Positions 25,336 through 36,844 of a stretch of 64,000 nucleotides of DNA are shown piece by piece. Source of the stretch: Bradyrhizobium sp. CB1650 (GTDB taxonomy: Bacteria; Pseudomonadota; Alphaproteobacteria; Rhizobiales; Xanthobacteraceae); contig NZ_CP121695.1 of NCBI RefSeq assembly GCF_029761915.1, positions 992,001-1,056,000 of the forward strand, read 5' to 3'. Position 1 is the stretch's first letter; every line of letters starts with the position of its first letter. The notes under the pieces are model-generated. The model saw only the letters and a program-made list of their open reading frames with translations. It ran no database searches and had not been told where the DNA came from. The position numbers and the translations under genes were made by a program.

Positions 25336-25733
25336 TTGCCGGCGAGCACGCGGCTGGCGATGGTGACGTATTTGCGGCCCGCTTCCTGGGCCATCGCGAT
25401 CGCGTCCGGCAACGAACGCTCCTCGCGAACCTTCGCGAGCTTCACCAGCATGGGAAGGTTGATGCCCGCGAGCACTTCGACCTTGGGCCGGCTCATGCAG
25501 GATATCGCCAGGTTGGAGGGCGTGCCGCCGAACATGTCGGTGAGGATCGCAACGCCGTCGCCGGAATCGACGCGGTTAACCGCTTCGATGATGTCGCTTC
25601 GACAGAGATCGGAATCATCCTCGGCGCCGATCGTGATCGCTTCGATTTGCTTTTGCGGACCCATGACATGTTCAAGCGCCGCCTTGAATTCGTCGGCAAG
25701 GCGCCCGTGGGTCACAAGTACTAGACCAATCAT
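25332..25733 (-). CDS. PTS mannose/fructose-type IIA component (regulatory EIIA)
   Basis: The 133-residue protein is an EIIA-Man domain: MIGLVLVTHG carries the phospho-accepting His9, and ILTDMFGGTPSN is the conserved substrate loop. In alphaproteobacteria this stand-alone EIIA accepts phosphate from HPr and works in signalling with ChvG/ChvI and HPr kinase rather than in sugar uptake. The ATG at 25733 is chosen because homologues begin MIGLV; an open extension to 25790 is arginine-rich. It overlaps ptsH by 4 bp. Confidence 0.93.
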   Translation of the reverse strand: MIGLVLVTHGRLADEFKAALEHVMGPQKQIEAITIGAEDDSDLCRSDIIEAVNRVDSGDGVAILTDMFGGTPSNLAISCMSRPKVEVLAGINLPMLVKLAKVREERSLPDAIAMAQEAGRKYVTIASRVLAGK

Positions 25734-25866
25734 CGGAAAACTCCTCGCGGGCGCTTTTGGTGCGCCGCACGAACGCGCCACTTTGACCATCCAGAGCCCC
25801 CGCGCAAGAGGGGATGTTGCGTATCTCCCTGAATCTAGACGGATGGATGAGGGGAGCTGCGCCGGT

Positions 25867-26391
25867 CTATTCGGTCGCGATAGTGGGGCTCATATGGTTA
25901 CCATTTCCCTTCAAACAATCGCCTGAAGGGTTAACGGGAGATGAACTTTTGGTAGTGGTCAAGGCTGCGACAACCAATGGCAGCGGCGAATAGTCGCTGG
26001 CGACCGGGATTCGCGGTATTTCGACACCAAAAATGCGTGTTTTCAGCGCGTCGGGCGGCGGCAGGCGCTCGGCGTCGGAAGCGGCGAGATCGACCACGAG
26101 ACCGACCGTCGCACGCTCCACGAAGTCGCAGCGGCGAATTCCGAGGCCGCGAATTTCGATCAGGCCGGCCAACATGCGAGCAGGGCGCACCTCAATTTCA
26201 TCGCCGACTGTCGCCAGATGGACACGGTCATCGCCGACCAGAACGGCCATTTCGACCACCCCGCTGCGTCCCGCCATGATCAAATCGAAGGCAAGCCGCG
26301 ACTTGCCGCTGCCCGAAGGCCCGCGGATCAGCACCGCCAAATTTCCGACTTTGACCGCGGAGGCGTGAACGCTCGGGCCGTCTTCGCTCAT
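25867..26391 (-). CDS. hprK: HPr kinase/phosphorylase, short alphaproteobacterial form
   Basis: The 174-residue protein contains the P-loop [14 protein letters not shown] (about 24-37), the LVGDDRV segment and the EIRGLGIRRCDFV motif of the HprK catalytic domain. It lacks the N-terminal domain found in Gram-positive HprK (about 310 residues), as is normal in alphaproteobacteria. It would phosphorylate the HPr serine. Its start overlaps the chvG stop by 4 bp. The C-terminus runs past the family core (SSSPVNPSGDCLKGNGNH) into a poorly conserved tail. Confidence 0.93.
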   Translation of the reverse strand: MSEDGPSVHASAVKVGNLAVLIRGPSGSGKSRLAFDLIMAGRSGVVEMAVLVGDDRVHLATVGDEIEVRPARMLAGLIEIRGLGIRRCDFVERATVGLVVDLAASDAERLPPPDALKTRIFGVEIPRIPVASDYSPLPLVVAALTTTKSSSPVNPSGDCLKGNGNHMSPTIATE

Positions 26392-28190
26392 AGCGCCGGC
26401 AGCCTGACCACGAAGCGTGCGCCGGCAACGGTCGGGGCGCCATCGGCGTCTGGCGGGCCTGCGCGGTTCTCGGCCCAGATGCGTCCGCCATGCGCATCCA
26501 CGATCTGCTTGGAGATCGAAAGTCCGAGACCGGAGTTCTGGCCAAAGCCCTGATGCGGGCGGTCGGTGTAGAAGCGCTCGAAGATGCGCTCCAGCGCGTC
26601 CTCGCGGATGCCGGGGCCGTCGTCGTCGACCACGATCTCGATCTCGGCGCGCATGCGGCGGCAGGCGAGGCGCACCTTGGTGCCGCGCTCGGAGAAGGAT
26701 TGCGCGTTGGAAAGCAGGTTGGAGACGACCTGGCCCAACCGTGAATCGTGACCGGGCACTGAAAAGCTGTCTCTCGGGCCGCGGCCCTCGAAACGCGCCT
26801 CGACAGCGACGTCGTGGCCGAGCTTGGTCTCGTTGGCGACCGAAACCAGCGTGCTCAAGAGGCGCCTGAGATCGACCGGAAGGACGTCCTGCCGCTGCAG
26901 CTCGGCATCGAGCCGGCTTGCATCGGAAATGTCCGAGATCAGGCGGTCCAACCGCTTGACGTCATGCTCGATCACCTCGAGCAGGCGTGAACGGCTGTTC
27001 TCGTTACGCGCCAGCGGCAGCGTCTCGACCGCGGAGCGCAGTGAGGTCAGTGGATTCTTCAGCTCATGCGCAACGTCGGCGGCGAACATCTCGATCGCCT
27101 CGATGCGGCTGTAGAGCGCATTGGTCATGTCGCGCAGCGCGCCGGAGAGATGGCCGATCTCGTCGCGGCGGCGGGTGAAGTCGGGAATCTCGACGCGGGT
27201 CTTGATGCGGCGGCGGACGCGCTCGGCGCTGTCGGCCAGCCGGCGCACGGGACCGGCGATCGTGCTCGCGAGCAGCAACGACAGCATGATCATGACTGCG
27301 GCCGCGACGCCGCCTACCTTCAGGATCGCGAGGCGTTCGGCGGTCACCATCTGGTCGATGTCGTCGCCCTGCGTCGACAGCATCAGCGCGCCGTGGATGG
27401 CGCGCGAGCGCAGCACGGGGACCGCGACCGAGACGATCACCTCGCCGCGCGAATTGACCCGCACCATCGAGCGCTTCTGGCCCTGGAGCGCATCGGCCAC
27501 TTCCGAATAGCCATTGCCGTTCTCCGGCCCGAGCTCGCGGTAGAGCGGCAGGTCGCCGCGGTTCAGCCAAGTGCGCACCGCGGTCATGCCGCGCTCGACG
27601 ATGTTCGGCTTCTCGGCGGAGGGCGGTGGCAGGTCGAGGCGCAGCACGTTCTCGAGGTTGCGGCTGTCGAGCAGCAGGCTGCCGTTCGGATCGTAGATGC
27701 GGGCGCGGGTCTTGGTCGGCGAGATCAGCGTGCGCAGCACCGGCGCCACGCGCTCCGGATTGATCGGGAAATCCAGCGGCGAATACTCGTCCGAGCCGCC
27801 ATAGGTCTCGCCCGGCTTGAGGTCGAGCAGCCGGTCGGGATCGATGGTGATGGCGTTGGTCTGCACGGTGGCGGAGGCCGCGATTGCACCGGCGATGATC
27901 TCGGCCTGCACCAGCAGACTCTGCGCGCGGGCGTCGATCAGGCCGGCGCGGAATTGCGACAGGTACAGGATGCTCGCGACCAGCGCGACGAGGCCCGCGA
28001 GGTTGAGCGAGACGATGCGGCGGGTCAGGCTCGAAAACGACAGCGCAAAGAAGAACTGCCCGGCGCGGCTGAGCCAGTTCAGTGGCCGCCAGCCCTGCGC
28101 GGCTGGCTTGTCCTCGACCGCACGGTCCGGCACGCCGCGGACGGCGTCCTCGGCGTTCGCGCTCGAATCAGGCTGCGTTCGGTCAAGCAA
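26388..28190 (-). CDS. chvG: Sensor histidine kinase ChvG
   Basis: ChvG is the inner-membrane sensor that, with ChvI, responds to acidity and envelope stress in rhizobia. Of 600 residues, 1-60 are a proline/charged cytoplasmic leader. A membrane helix (VSLNLAGLVALVASILYL), a periplasmic stimulus-sensing region (about 85-290), a second helix, HAMP, HisKA (FAADVAHELKNPLTSL with the phosphorylated His) and an HATPase_c domain (DDGPGI, GFGQNSGLGLSISKQI) follow. The frame opens at TTG 28190; no better start is evident. The downstream overlap with hprK links this sensor to the PTS branch. Confidence 0.94.
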   Translation of the reverse strand: MLDRTQPDSSANAEDAVRGVPDRAVEDKPAAQGWRPLNWLSRAGQFFFALSFSSLTRRIVSLNLAGLVALVASILYLSQFRAGLIDARAQSLLVQAEIIAGAIAASATVQTNAITIDPDRLLDLKPGETYGGSDEYSPLDFPINPERVAPVLRTLISPTKTRARIYDPNGSLLLDSRNLENVLRLDLPPPSAEKPNIVERGMTAVRTWLNRGDLPLYRELGPENGNGYSEVADALQGQKRSMVRVNSRGEVIVSVAVPVLRSRAIHGALMLSTQGDDIDQMVTAERLAILKVGGVAAAVMIMLSLLLASTIAGPVRRLADSAERVRRRIKTRVEIPDFTRRRDEIGHLSGALRDMTNALYSRIEAIEMFAADVAHELKNPLTSLRSAVETLPLARNENSRSRLLEVIEHDVKRLDRLISDISDASRLDAELQRQDVLPVDLRRLLSTLVSVANETKLGHDVAVEARFEGRGPRDSFSVPGHDSRLGQVVSNLLSNAQSFSERGTKVRLACRRMRAEIEIVVDDDGPGIREDALERIFERFYTDRPHQGFGQNSGLGLSISKQIVDAHGGRIWAENRAGPPDADGAPTVAGARFVVRLPAL

Positions 28191-28239
28191 TGCTTACGCC
28201 CGCGTTAGGTCAGCTCGTGCGATGGGGGCCCCGCATCCT

Positions 28240-28283
28240 AGAGCCATATCGGTCCTGATGGAATCAGAACCGATATGGGCTCT
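28240..28283. promoter_or_regulatory. Nested hairpin in the chvI-chvG intergenic space
   Basis: AGAGCCATATCGGT (from 28240) pairs with ACCGATATGGGCTCT (to 28283), with an inner CTGAT/ATCAG stem around a 3-nt loop. The two flanking genes read the same way (leftward on the minus strand), so transcripts from chvI into chvG must cross it. There is no U-tract, so attenuation or mRNA processing is more likely than simple termination. It may also be a dispersed repeat. Confidence 0.65.
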
Positions 28284-28308
28284 GCAGCACTCGTGAAGGC
28301 GCGCGCCT

Positions 28309-29010
28309 TTAGGCTTCCTTGAAACGATAGCCGACGCCGTACAGCGTCTCGATCATCTCGAACTCGTTGTCGACCACCTTGAACTTCTTGCGCAGCCGCT
28401 TGATGTGGCTGTCGATGGTGCGGTCGTCGACATAGACCTGGTCGTCATAGGCGGCGTCCATCAGCGCGTTGCGGCTCTTCACCACGCCGGGCCGCGTTGC
28501 CAACGCCTGGAGGATGAGGAATTCGGTCACCGTCAGCGTCACCGGCTCGTTCTTCCAGGTGCAGGTATGCCGTTCGGGATCCATGCGCAGCAGGCCGCGG
28601 TCGAGCGCCTTGGCGTCGTTCTCCTTCGGCGCCGCGGTCGGATCCTTCGGCGCCGAGCGGCGCAGCACCGCCTTGACGCGCTCGACCAGCAGCCGCTGCG
28701 AGAACGGTTTGCGGATGAAATCGTCGGCGCCCATCTTGAGGCCGAACAACTCGTCGATCTCTTCATCCTTGGAGGTGAGGAAAATCACCGGCAGGTCGGA
28801 TTTCTGCCGCAGCCGCCGCAGCGTCTCCATGCCGTCCATGCGCGGCATCTTGATGTCGAGGATGGCAAGATCGGGTTGAGTGGTGCGGAAACCGTCGAGC
28901 GCGGAAGCGCCGTCGGTGTAAGTCATGATGCGGTAGCCTTCGGCTTCCAGCGCAATCGAGACGGATGTGAGAATGTTGCGGTCGTCGTCGACCAAAGCGA
29001 TTGTGGGCAT
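28309..29010 (-). CDS. chvI: Response regulator ChvI (OmpR family)
   Basis: The 233-residue regulator has a receiver domain with the phospho-acceptor Asp52 ([13 protein letters not shown]), the acidic pair VDDD near the N-terminus and Lys in IRKPF. A winged-helix DNA-binding domain follows ([33 protein letters not shown]). ChvI controls acid response, exopolysaccharide and envelope genes in rhizobia. The ATG at 29010 ([10 protein letters not shown]) is the family start; the open frame runs on upstream without similarity. It leads chvI-chvG-hprK-EIIA-HPr. Confidence 0.95.
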   Translation of the reverse strand: MPTIALVDDDRNILTSVSIALEAEGYRIMTYTDGASALDGFRTTQPDLAILDIKMPRMDGMETLRRLRQKSDLPVIFLTSKDEEIDELFGLKMGADDFIRKPFSQRLLVERVKAVLRRSAPKDPTAAPKENDAKALDRGLLRMDPERHTCTWKNEPVTLTVTEFLILQALATRPGVVKSRNALMDAAYDDQVYVDDRTIDSHIKRLRKKFKVVDNEFEMIETLYGVGYRFKEA

Positions 29011-29252
29011 GAGCCTCTGCTTTCTGCTTTCCGTTTTGGGTCGTGGCTTGAAACGGCGAGCAATCCAGTGATGCGCCGCATACATGGGTCCCGAACTTGA
29101 GGTTCGAACTTTGTCACCGAGCAATGCAAGCTGGGCTGAAGTGTGACCAAGTTCCACGAAACACGGCAGTTTCGCCGCGTTTCGACCCATAACCGGTCCC
29201 CCGTTTACCCGAAAAAAGGCCTCCCTTGCAACCACCTGAGCCGAGAAAGCCG

Positions 29253-29987
29253 ATGCAACCGACCCCCGATTTCGCCCCCGGACAGCTCGCCAAGTCGCTG
29301 TTGCGGCGTTCCCGTCAGGGCGCCCTGGCAACGCTGATGACCGGTAGCGGCGATCCCTATTGCTCGCTGGTCAACCTGGCGAGCCATCCCGATGGCTCTC
29401 CGATCCTGCTGATCTCAGGCCTCGCCGTTCACACCAGGAACATCCTCGCCGACGCCAGGGTCTCCCTGATGCTGGACGAGCGTGCGCCGGGCGATCCCTT
29501 GGAGGGCGCCCGGATCATGCTTTCCGGCCGGGCGGAACAGGCCGATGACGAGAAGGAACTGCTCAGGCGGCGCTATCTCAATGCCCATCCGTTGGCGGAA
29601 GCTTTTGTTTCCTTTAAGGATTTTTCGTTCTTCCGAATCCGCGTCACGGGAACCCATTTGGTGGCAGGCTTTGGCCGTATCATCGATCTCAAGCCGGAAC
29701 AGTTCCTGACGGATCTTGCCGGGGCCGAGGATTTGCTGGAAGCAGAAGAGGGGGCGGTCGCGCACATGAATGCCGACCATCGCGACACCATGAATCTCTA
29801 CGCGACAAAGCTGCTCAATGCCGCCGTGGGGAACTGGCGTTGCACCGGCTGCGATCCCGAAGGGCTCGATATGCAGGTCGCGCAGACCGTGCTGCGGCTG
29901 GAGTTCCCCGAGCGCGTCACCAGCGGCGCCGCATTGCGCAAGATGCTGGTCAGGCTTGCGGGCGAGGCGCGGGCGAAGGCGGAGTAG
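29253..29987 (+). CDS. HugZ-like haem-associated protein (PNPOx fold plus DUF2470)
   Basis: The product of 244 residues has an N-terminal pyridoxamine-5'-phosphate oxidase-like split barrel (about 10-150: [36 protein letters not shown]) and a C-terminal DUF2470 domain starting around [19 protein letters not shown]. This arrangement is that of HugZ/HutZ-type proteins, which bind or degrade haem. Haem use here is inferred from the layout. The ATG at 29253 is preferred to an upstream TTG (29226) because GAGAAAG precedes it. Divergent from chvI. Confidence 0.85.
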   Translation: MQPTPDFAPGQLAKSLLRRSRQGALATLMTGSGDPYCSLVNLASHPDGSPILLISGLAVHTRNILADARVSLMLDERAPGDPLEGARIMLSGRAEQADDEKELLRRRYLNAHPLAEAFVSFKDFSFFRIRVTGTHLVAGFGRIIDLKPEQFLTDLAGAEDLLEAEEGAVAHMNADHRDTMNLYATKLLNAAVGNWRCTGCDPEGLDMQVAQTVLRLEFPERVTSGAALRKMLVRLAGEARAKAE

Positions 29988-30083
29988 CTGCGGCAAATTG
30001 AACGGTCCGGCGACGATGCGCTCGCCGCGATCCAGCGGCACGCAATCTTCTGGTACTTCATTCGGTCGTCGACAAGCGGAGCT

Positions 30084-30631
30084 ATGTCATCGCGATCGCT
30101 TGCGAGGCGCGGCGCCGGCGTCGATCGTGCACGGCTTTCGCAAGCGCTGCCGCAACTGCCCGACACCGCGGACGAACTCAATGCGGTGGCGAAGGATGTC
30201 GGCGCGACTGACGCCGATATCCATCTCGGGCGCAACGCCAGCGAGACGACGCTCAAGCGCGCAGCGCTTGCTCAAACAGCATCATCCATTTCGCGACCCA
30301 TGGCCTCGTTGCCGGTGACGTCAAGGGACCGGGCGAGCCTTCGCTCGCGCTCTCCATTCCGGACCTGCCATCTGAACTCGACGACGGTCTGCTCACCGCG
30401 AGCGAAGTCGCGCAGCTCTCTTGGTCTCGCATTGGGCCGTTGATTCCGAAGCCGCGACCCGCTTGACCACATCGACTTTCGATTTGCTCAAAAGCGAAAC
30501 CCGACATCGGTCGTGCCTAAGCCTTGCGGCGTGCGATGCAGGCCTATCTCGACGACGCATCGTCGCCGCGCAATGCTTATCCCGCGATGTGGGCGCCGTT
30601 CGCGCTGAGCGGCGAAGGTGCGGTACGATAG
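30084..30631 (+). pseudogene. Decayed CHAT-domain (caspase-like) protein gene, C-terminal remnant
   Basis: Pieces of a CHAT domain follow each other in three frames: LPQLPDTADELNAVAKDVGA, then HFATHGLVAGDVKGPGEPSL with DDGLLTASEVAQL, then LLVSHWAVDSEAATRLTTST, then ALRRAMQAYLDD...MWAPFALSGEGAVR before a TAG at 30629. There is a frameshift near 30275, a deletion near 30418 and a frameshift near 30490. A TAA replaces a glutamate codon at 30518-30520. The His motif (HATHG) survives, but the segment that should carry the catalytic Cys (SACNTA-like) is gone. In intact relatives the CHAT domain follows TPR repeats, which are absent here. Confidence 0.82.
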
Positions 30632-30932
30632 CCCTGCTCGGTTGCGCCTCTTGGATTGTGCGTCGCAATAACCCCAAACCCGTGACAACGCTGAATCGAG
30701 TGCTTGGTTGCGCGATCATGCGCGATTTTTTGCGTCGCCTCCTCAGAGCAGACATGCGCGACTTTTGGCGCGGTCCTTGAATAAGCCAATTCCTGCGGGA
30801 TCAGCTTGGCAACGCCAGCGTTCATCATTATTAGGTCGCCCAGCCGAGGCCGGATGGCCTATTATTCACGGTGACCGCGATGGCGCCAAAGCTTGGTCGC
30901 GCCGAGTATCGCGGCTTCTAGGAGGATTTTTC
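30632..30932. promoter_or_regulatory. pckA: pckA leader region with an imperfect 17-bp direct repeat
   Basis: This 300-bp stretch separates the CHAT remnant from pckA. It contains ATGCGCGATTTTTTGCG (30718-30734) and ATGCGCGACTTTTGGCG (30754-30770), 14 of 17 identical and 36 bp apart, a possible regulator site. TATTAT at about 30854 could be a -10 element but no good -35 was found. An in-frame open extension of pckA crosses this region but has no family similarity. Confidence 0.4.
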
Positions 30933-32549
30933 GTGCAAGAGACGGGCGTGCGCAACGGTGCCTTCGGCGCTGACAAATTCGGCTTAAAGAATCTCAAACA
31001 GGTTCACTGGAATCTCGGCGCGCCGCAGCTTTATCAATATTCGCTCGCCGCGGGCGAGGCGGTCCTGTCCGCGGACGGTGCGCTGTGCGCCGACACCGGC
31101 GAGTTCACCGGGCGCAGCCCGAAGGACAAGTTCACGGTGCGTGACGGCACCACCGACCAGAAGATGTGGTGGGCCGGCAACCAGTCGATCACCGCGGAGC
31201 AGTTCGAGGCGCTCTACCAGGACTTCCTCAAGCACGCCGAAGGCAAGACGCTGTTCGCGCAGGACCTCTATGGCGGCGCCGATCCGGCCTACCGGATCAA
31301 GACTCGCGTGTTCACCGAGCTCGCCTGGCACTCGCTGTTCATCCGCACGTTGTTGATCCGCCCCGAGGCGGTCGAGTTGTCGAGCTTCGCGCCCGAGCTC
31401 ACCATCATCGACATGCCGAGCTTCCGCGCCGATCCGAAACGTCACGGCGTGCGCTCGGAGAACGTCGTTGCCATCGACTTCGCCCGCAAGATCGTGCTGA
31501 TCGGCGGCTCCTACTACGCCGGCGAGATGAAGAAGTCGGTCTTCACCACGCTGAACTATTACCTGCCCGAGCGCGGCGTGATGCCGATGCACTGCTCGGC
31601 CAATGTCGGCGTTGGCGGCGACACCGCGATCTTCTTCGGCCTGTCCGGCACCGGCAAGACCACCCTGTCGGCCGATCCCAACCGCACGCTGATCGGTGAC
31701 GACGAGCACGGCTGGGGCCCGAACGGCGTCTTCAACTTCGAGGGTGGCTGCTATGCCAAGTGCATCAAGCTGTCCAAGGAAGCCGAGCCCGAGATCTACG
31801 CCGCCTCTACGCGCTTCGGCGCGGTGCTGGAGAACTGCGTGCTCGATGAAGACACCCGCATGGTGGATTTCGACGACGGCTCCAAGACCGAGAACACGCG
31901 CTCGGCCTATCCGCTCGACTTCATCCCGAACGCCTCGCGCACCGGCCGCGCGCCGCAGCCGAAGAACGTGGTGATGCTCGCCGCCGACGCCTTCGGCGTG
32001 CTGCCGCCGATCGCAAAGCTCACGCCGGCGCAGGCGATGTACCACTTCCTCTCCGGCTACACCGCCAAGGTCGCCGGCACCGAGCGTGGTCTCGGCAACG
32101 AGCCGCAGCCGGAGTTCTCGACCTGCTTCGGCTCGCCGTTCCTGCCGCTCGACCCGTCGGTCTACGGCAACATGCTGCGCGGCCTGATCGCACAACACAA
32201 TGTCGACTGCTGGCTGGTCAACACGGGGTGGACCGGCGGCAAGTACGGCGTCGGCTCCCGCATGCCGATCAGGGTGACGCGCGCGCTGCTCACTGCGGCG
32301 CTCGACGGGTCCTTGCGCAACGTCGAATTCCGCACCGACAAATATTTCGGCTTCGCGGTCCCGACCGCGCTGCCCGGCGTGCCGAGCGAGATCCTCAACC
32401 CGGTCAACACCTGGAAGGACAAGGACGAGTTCGACAAGACCGCTCGCGCGCTGGTCGGCATGTTCCAGAAGAACTTCGCCAAGTTCGAGGCCCAGGTCGA
32501 CGCGGAAGTGCGTGCGGCAGCTCCGGACGTGAAGCTCGCGGCGGAGTGA
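30933..32549 (+). CDS. pckA: Phosphoenolpyruvate carboxykinase (ATP)
   Basis: PckA converts oxaloacetate and ATP to phosphoenolpyruvate, the gluconeogenic step needed for growth on organic acids. The 538-residue product contains the P-loop [14 protein letters not shown], the kinase-2-type GDDEHGWG, the GRSPKDKF substrate loop and the [10 protein letters not shown] block. The GTG at 30933 is fixed by GGAGG ten bases upstream and by homologues starting VQETGVRN. In rhizobia pckA is usually next to chvI and divergent from it, as here, though HugZ-like and CHAT-remnant sequences lie in between. Confidence 0.96.
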   Translation: MQETGVRNGAFGADKFGLKNLKQVHWNLGAPQLYQYSLAAGEAVLSADGALCADTGEFTGRSPKDKFTVRDGTTDQKMWWAGNQSITAEQFEALYQDFLKHAEGKTLFAQDLYGGADPAYRIKTRVFTELAWHSLFIRTLLIRPEAVELSSFAPELTIIDMPSFRADPKRHGVRSENVVAIDFARKIVLIGGSYYAGEMKKSVFTTLNYYLPERGVMPMHCSANVGVGGDTAIFFGLSGTGKTTLSADPNRTLIGDDEHGWGPNGVFNFEGGCYAKCIKLSKEAEPEIYAASTRFGAVLENCVLDEDTRMVDFDDGSKTENTRSAYPLDFIPNASRTGRAPQPKNVVMLAADAFGVLPPIAKLTPAQAMYHFLSGYTAKVAGTERGLGNEPQPEFSTCFGSPFLPLDPSVYGNMLRGLIAQHNVDCWLVNTGWTGGKYGVGSRMPIRVTRALLTAALDGSLRNVEFRTDKYFGFAVPTALPGVPSEILNPVNTWKDKDEFDKTARALVGMFQKNFAKFEAQVDAEVRAAAPDVKLAAE

Positions 32550-32570
32550 TCGGGTTCACTTGAATGCAAG

Positions 32571-32600
32571 AGGGCGGCCGAGAGGCCGCTCTTTTTGTTT
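32571..32600 (+). terminator. Intrinsic terminator after pckA
   Basis: AGGGCGGCC and GGCCGCTCT pair around a GAGA loop (one G-U pair) and run into TTTTTGTTT. It is 22 bp after the pckA stop and in the correct orientation. Confidence 0.85.
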
Positions 32601-32610
32601 GGGGGTCCTT

Positions 32611-32738
32611 CGCCTCTCCCCGTGTGCGGGGAGTAGCGCGGCGGGTGAGGGGACTCTCCGCGAGTCCGTCTCTTACAGTGTTCGCGGATGCAGCCCCTCA
32701 CCCCAACCCTCTCCCCGTAAGAACGGGGAGAGGGAGAG
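32611..32738. repeat. Dispersed palindromic repeat, CTCTCCCCG...CGGGGAGAG family
   Basis: CTCTCCCCGTGTGCGGGGAG and CCCTCTCCCCGTAAG with CGGGGAGAGGG form two hairpins joined by the GACTCTCCGCGAGTCCGTC module shared with the copy at 5218-5385. It lies between the convergent pckA and thioesterase genes. Confidence 0.75.
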
Positions 32739-32746
32739 GAAAGAGC

Positions 32747-33562
32747 TTACGCCTTGAAATACGCGATCTGCGTCGTGGTCGCGAGCAGGCGGCCGTTGGG
32801 GGACCATAGCTCGCCGTTCTGATCGCCATAGCTCTTGTGGAAGATCTTTGCATCGGCTGTCGCGAGAACGCGGGTGATGTCGTCGGCCGCGAGGCCTTCC
32901 GCATCGGTATGGAAATAGGTCGTCAGCGACACCGTGCCGAACGGCACCAGCTCGCGCCGGGCGTGGAATATGCGGCCGAAGAAAGCGTCCGACATCGACA
33001 TCAGCGACAGCATGTCGAGCTTGCGCGGCGTCCGGTCGCCGATCCAGACCTTGGAATAGGTGCTCGCGAGCTCGGCCTGCGGCGGGCCGACCCGCATCTC
33101 GCCCTCGACGAAGCGGAATTCATACTGGTTGGCCCAGGACGCGGCGATCTTTGGAAAAGGCAGCGTCTGCTCGAACGGCTTTGCATCCGGGCATTTCGCG
33201 ACCTCATGCGACCAGGACGGCCGGCGCTCGGCAAACACGGCGGTGGCGAGGGTCGCGACCTCGCCGCCGCCTTGCGACAGTTCGACGCTCCAGTGCTGGC
33301 TCGAACGGTTGGCCTTCACCAGCCGCACGTCGAGATCGAACGGTCCCTTCGCGATCGGCACGCAGTAATTGACGGTGACGGCCAGCGGATCGCCGGCGCG
33401 CTGCGGATGATCGATCAGCGCGCGCAGGATGGTCGCAGCGGTCGCGCCGCCGAACGGGCCGACAAAGGCCCAGTAGTCGTCGCTGGTGTGCCCCTGCCAT
33501 CGGCTGTCGCCGGCAGTAACGCGTGTGGCCTCGTCGAAGGGATGCGGAAGTTTGGCGTGCAT
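32747..33562 (-). CDS. Acyl-CoA thioesterase-like protein (double hot-dog)
   Basis: The 271-residue protein has the two tandem hot-dog halves of the TesB-like/4HBT_3 thioesterases. The first contains YWAFVGPFGGATAATILRAL and the second a MSMSDAFFGRIFHARRELVPFGTVSLTTYFH block with the candidate catalytic Asp. It would hydrolyse an acyl-CoA, but chain length and substrate cannot be read from sequence. ATG start, with the GTCATTGCG repeat upstream. It converges on pckA through a repeat region and is probably monocistronic. Confidence 0.85.
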   Translation of the reverse strand: MHAKLPHPFDEATRVTAGDSRWQGHTSDDYWAFVGPFGGATAATILRALIDHPQRAGDPLAVTVNYCVPIAKGPFDLDVRLVKANRSSQHWSVELSQGGGEVATLATAVFAERRPSWSHEVAKCPDAKPFEQTLPFPKIAASWANQYEFRFVEGEMRVGPPQAELASTYSKVWIGDRTPRKLDMLSLMSMSDAFFGRIFHARRELVPFGTVSLTTYFHTDAEGLAADDITRVLATADAKIFHKSYGDQNGELWSPNGRLLATTTQIAYFKA

Positions 33563-33588
33563 TTCATTTCCTCGATGCCCGCCCGATC

Positions 33589-33666
33589 GTCATTGCGAGC
33601 GCAGCGAAGCAATCCAGAATCTTTCCGCAGAGGCAGTCTGGATTGCTTCGCTGCGCTCGCAATGAC
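33589..33666. repeat. Inverted repeat with 30-bp arms, GTCATTGCGAGCGCAGCGAA family
   Basis: The arms at 33589-33618 and 33637-33666 are exact reverse complements and are the same arms as in the copy at 14583-14660, with a different 18-bp loop. The loop differs while the arms are identical, which suggests the arms are under constraint or gene conversion. Confidence 0.85.
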
Positions 33667-33708
33667 GGTGTTTGAGGTTACGGCGTCAGCATCGCCGACG
33701 CTGCCCCT

Positions 33709-33738
33709 GGGGATGATGACGATCATATCATCATCCCC
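33709..33738 (-). terminator. Hairpin downstream of glgP
   Basis: GGGGATGATGA and TCATCATCCCC are perfect 11-bp arms around an 8-nt loop, 53 bp beyond the glgP stop. No strong U-tract follows, so it may stabilise the 3' end rather than terminate by itself. Confidence 0.6.
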
Positions 33739-33790
33739 GGCGCCTGATGCAATAACCTCCGAGGTAACGCGGATTTCGCGTCGTGGAAAA

Positions 33791-36316
<2,526 letters not shown>

Positions 36317-36516
36317 TTCCTGGTCGCGAGACTACTGAACTCGAGCTTACGCGTCCTGCTCCGGCACCGGAACCGCTGCCGGCGCGGTCGTGCACTGCGC
36401 TGGCGTAATTTTATGCAAGGAATGGGCCGGTTTGGAAACCCGGAAGCCCACGGAGAAACCCGAATTCGGTGCTAGATTGCGTGCAAATTCGGCCATCAGT
36501 GTGGAGGAGACGTCCC

Positions 36517-36750
36517 ATGAGACTGCTGATCGAAATCGCCGCTGCAGCCTTGCTCGTCGTCTGCATCAGCGCGTCCAGCGCCGCCTTCGCCGCCGGTAAA
36601 CCGGGCCGCAGCGCCGATGCCTTGAGCTGCGCCGTCTCGCTCCCGCAAAACGCCACTCCGGCCGCGCGCTGCGCCGCCATCAAGCGCCAATGCGGCGGCA
36701 AGTTTTACGCAAACGCATGCGGCGACAAGCTGATGTCCGCGGTGAATTGA
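36517..36750 (+). CDS. Small exported cysteine-containing protein
   Basis: The 77-residue product opens with a signal peptide (MRLLIEIAAAALLVVCISAS...AFAA). The mature part of about 48 residues has four cysteines (LSCAV, ARCAAI, RQCGG, NACGD), enough for two disulfides. The ATG at 36517 has GGAGGAG upstream, a strong ribosome site. I do not recognise a family. It is divergent from glgP and precedes the repeat-flanked GIY-YIG gene. Confidence 0.7.
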   Translation: MRLLIEIAAAALLVVCISASSAAFAAGKPGRSADALSCAVSLPQNATPAARCAAIKRQCGGKFYANACGDKLMSAVN

Positions 36751-36805
36751 GGGGGGCGATCGCCACGAAGCCTTGGCGATGCGGTGCGGATTGCTGCCGC
36801 CACAT

Positions 36806-36835
36806 CGTCGTCCTGGCGAAAGCCAGGACCCATTA
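36806..36835. repeat. Left 30-bp arm flanking the GIY-YIG gene
   Basis: This arm begins CGTCGTCCTGGCGAAAGCCA and ends CCCATTA. It contains its own small hairpin (GTCCTGG / CCAGGAC). The exact reverse complement of all 30 bases is at 37173-37202. It lies 9 bp from the GIY-YIG stop codon. Confidence 0.9.
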
Positions 36836-36844
36836 CCCCGACTG

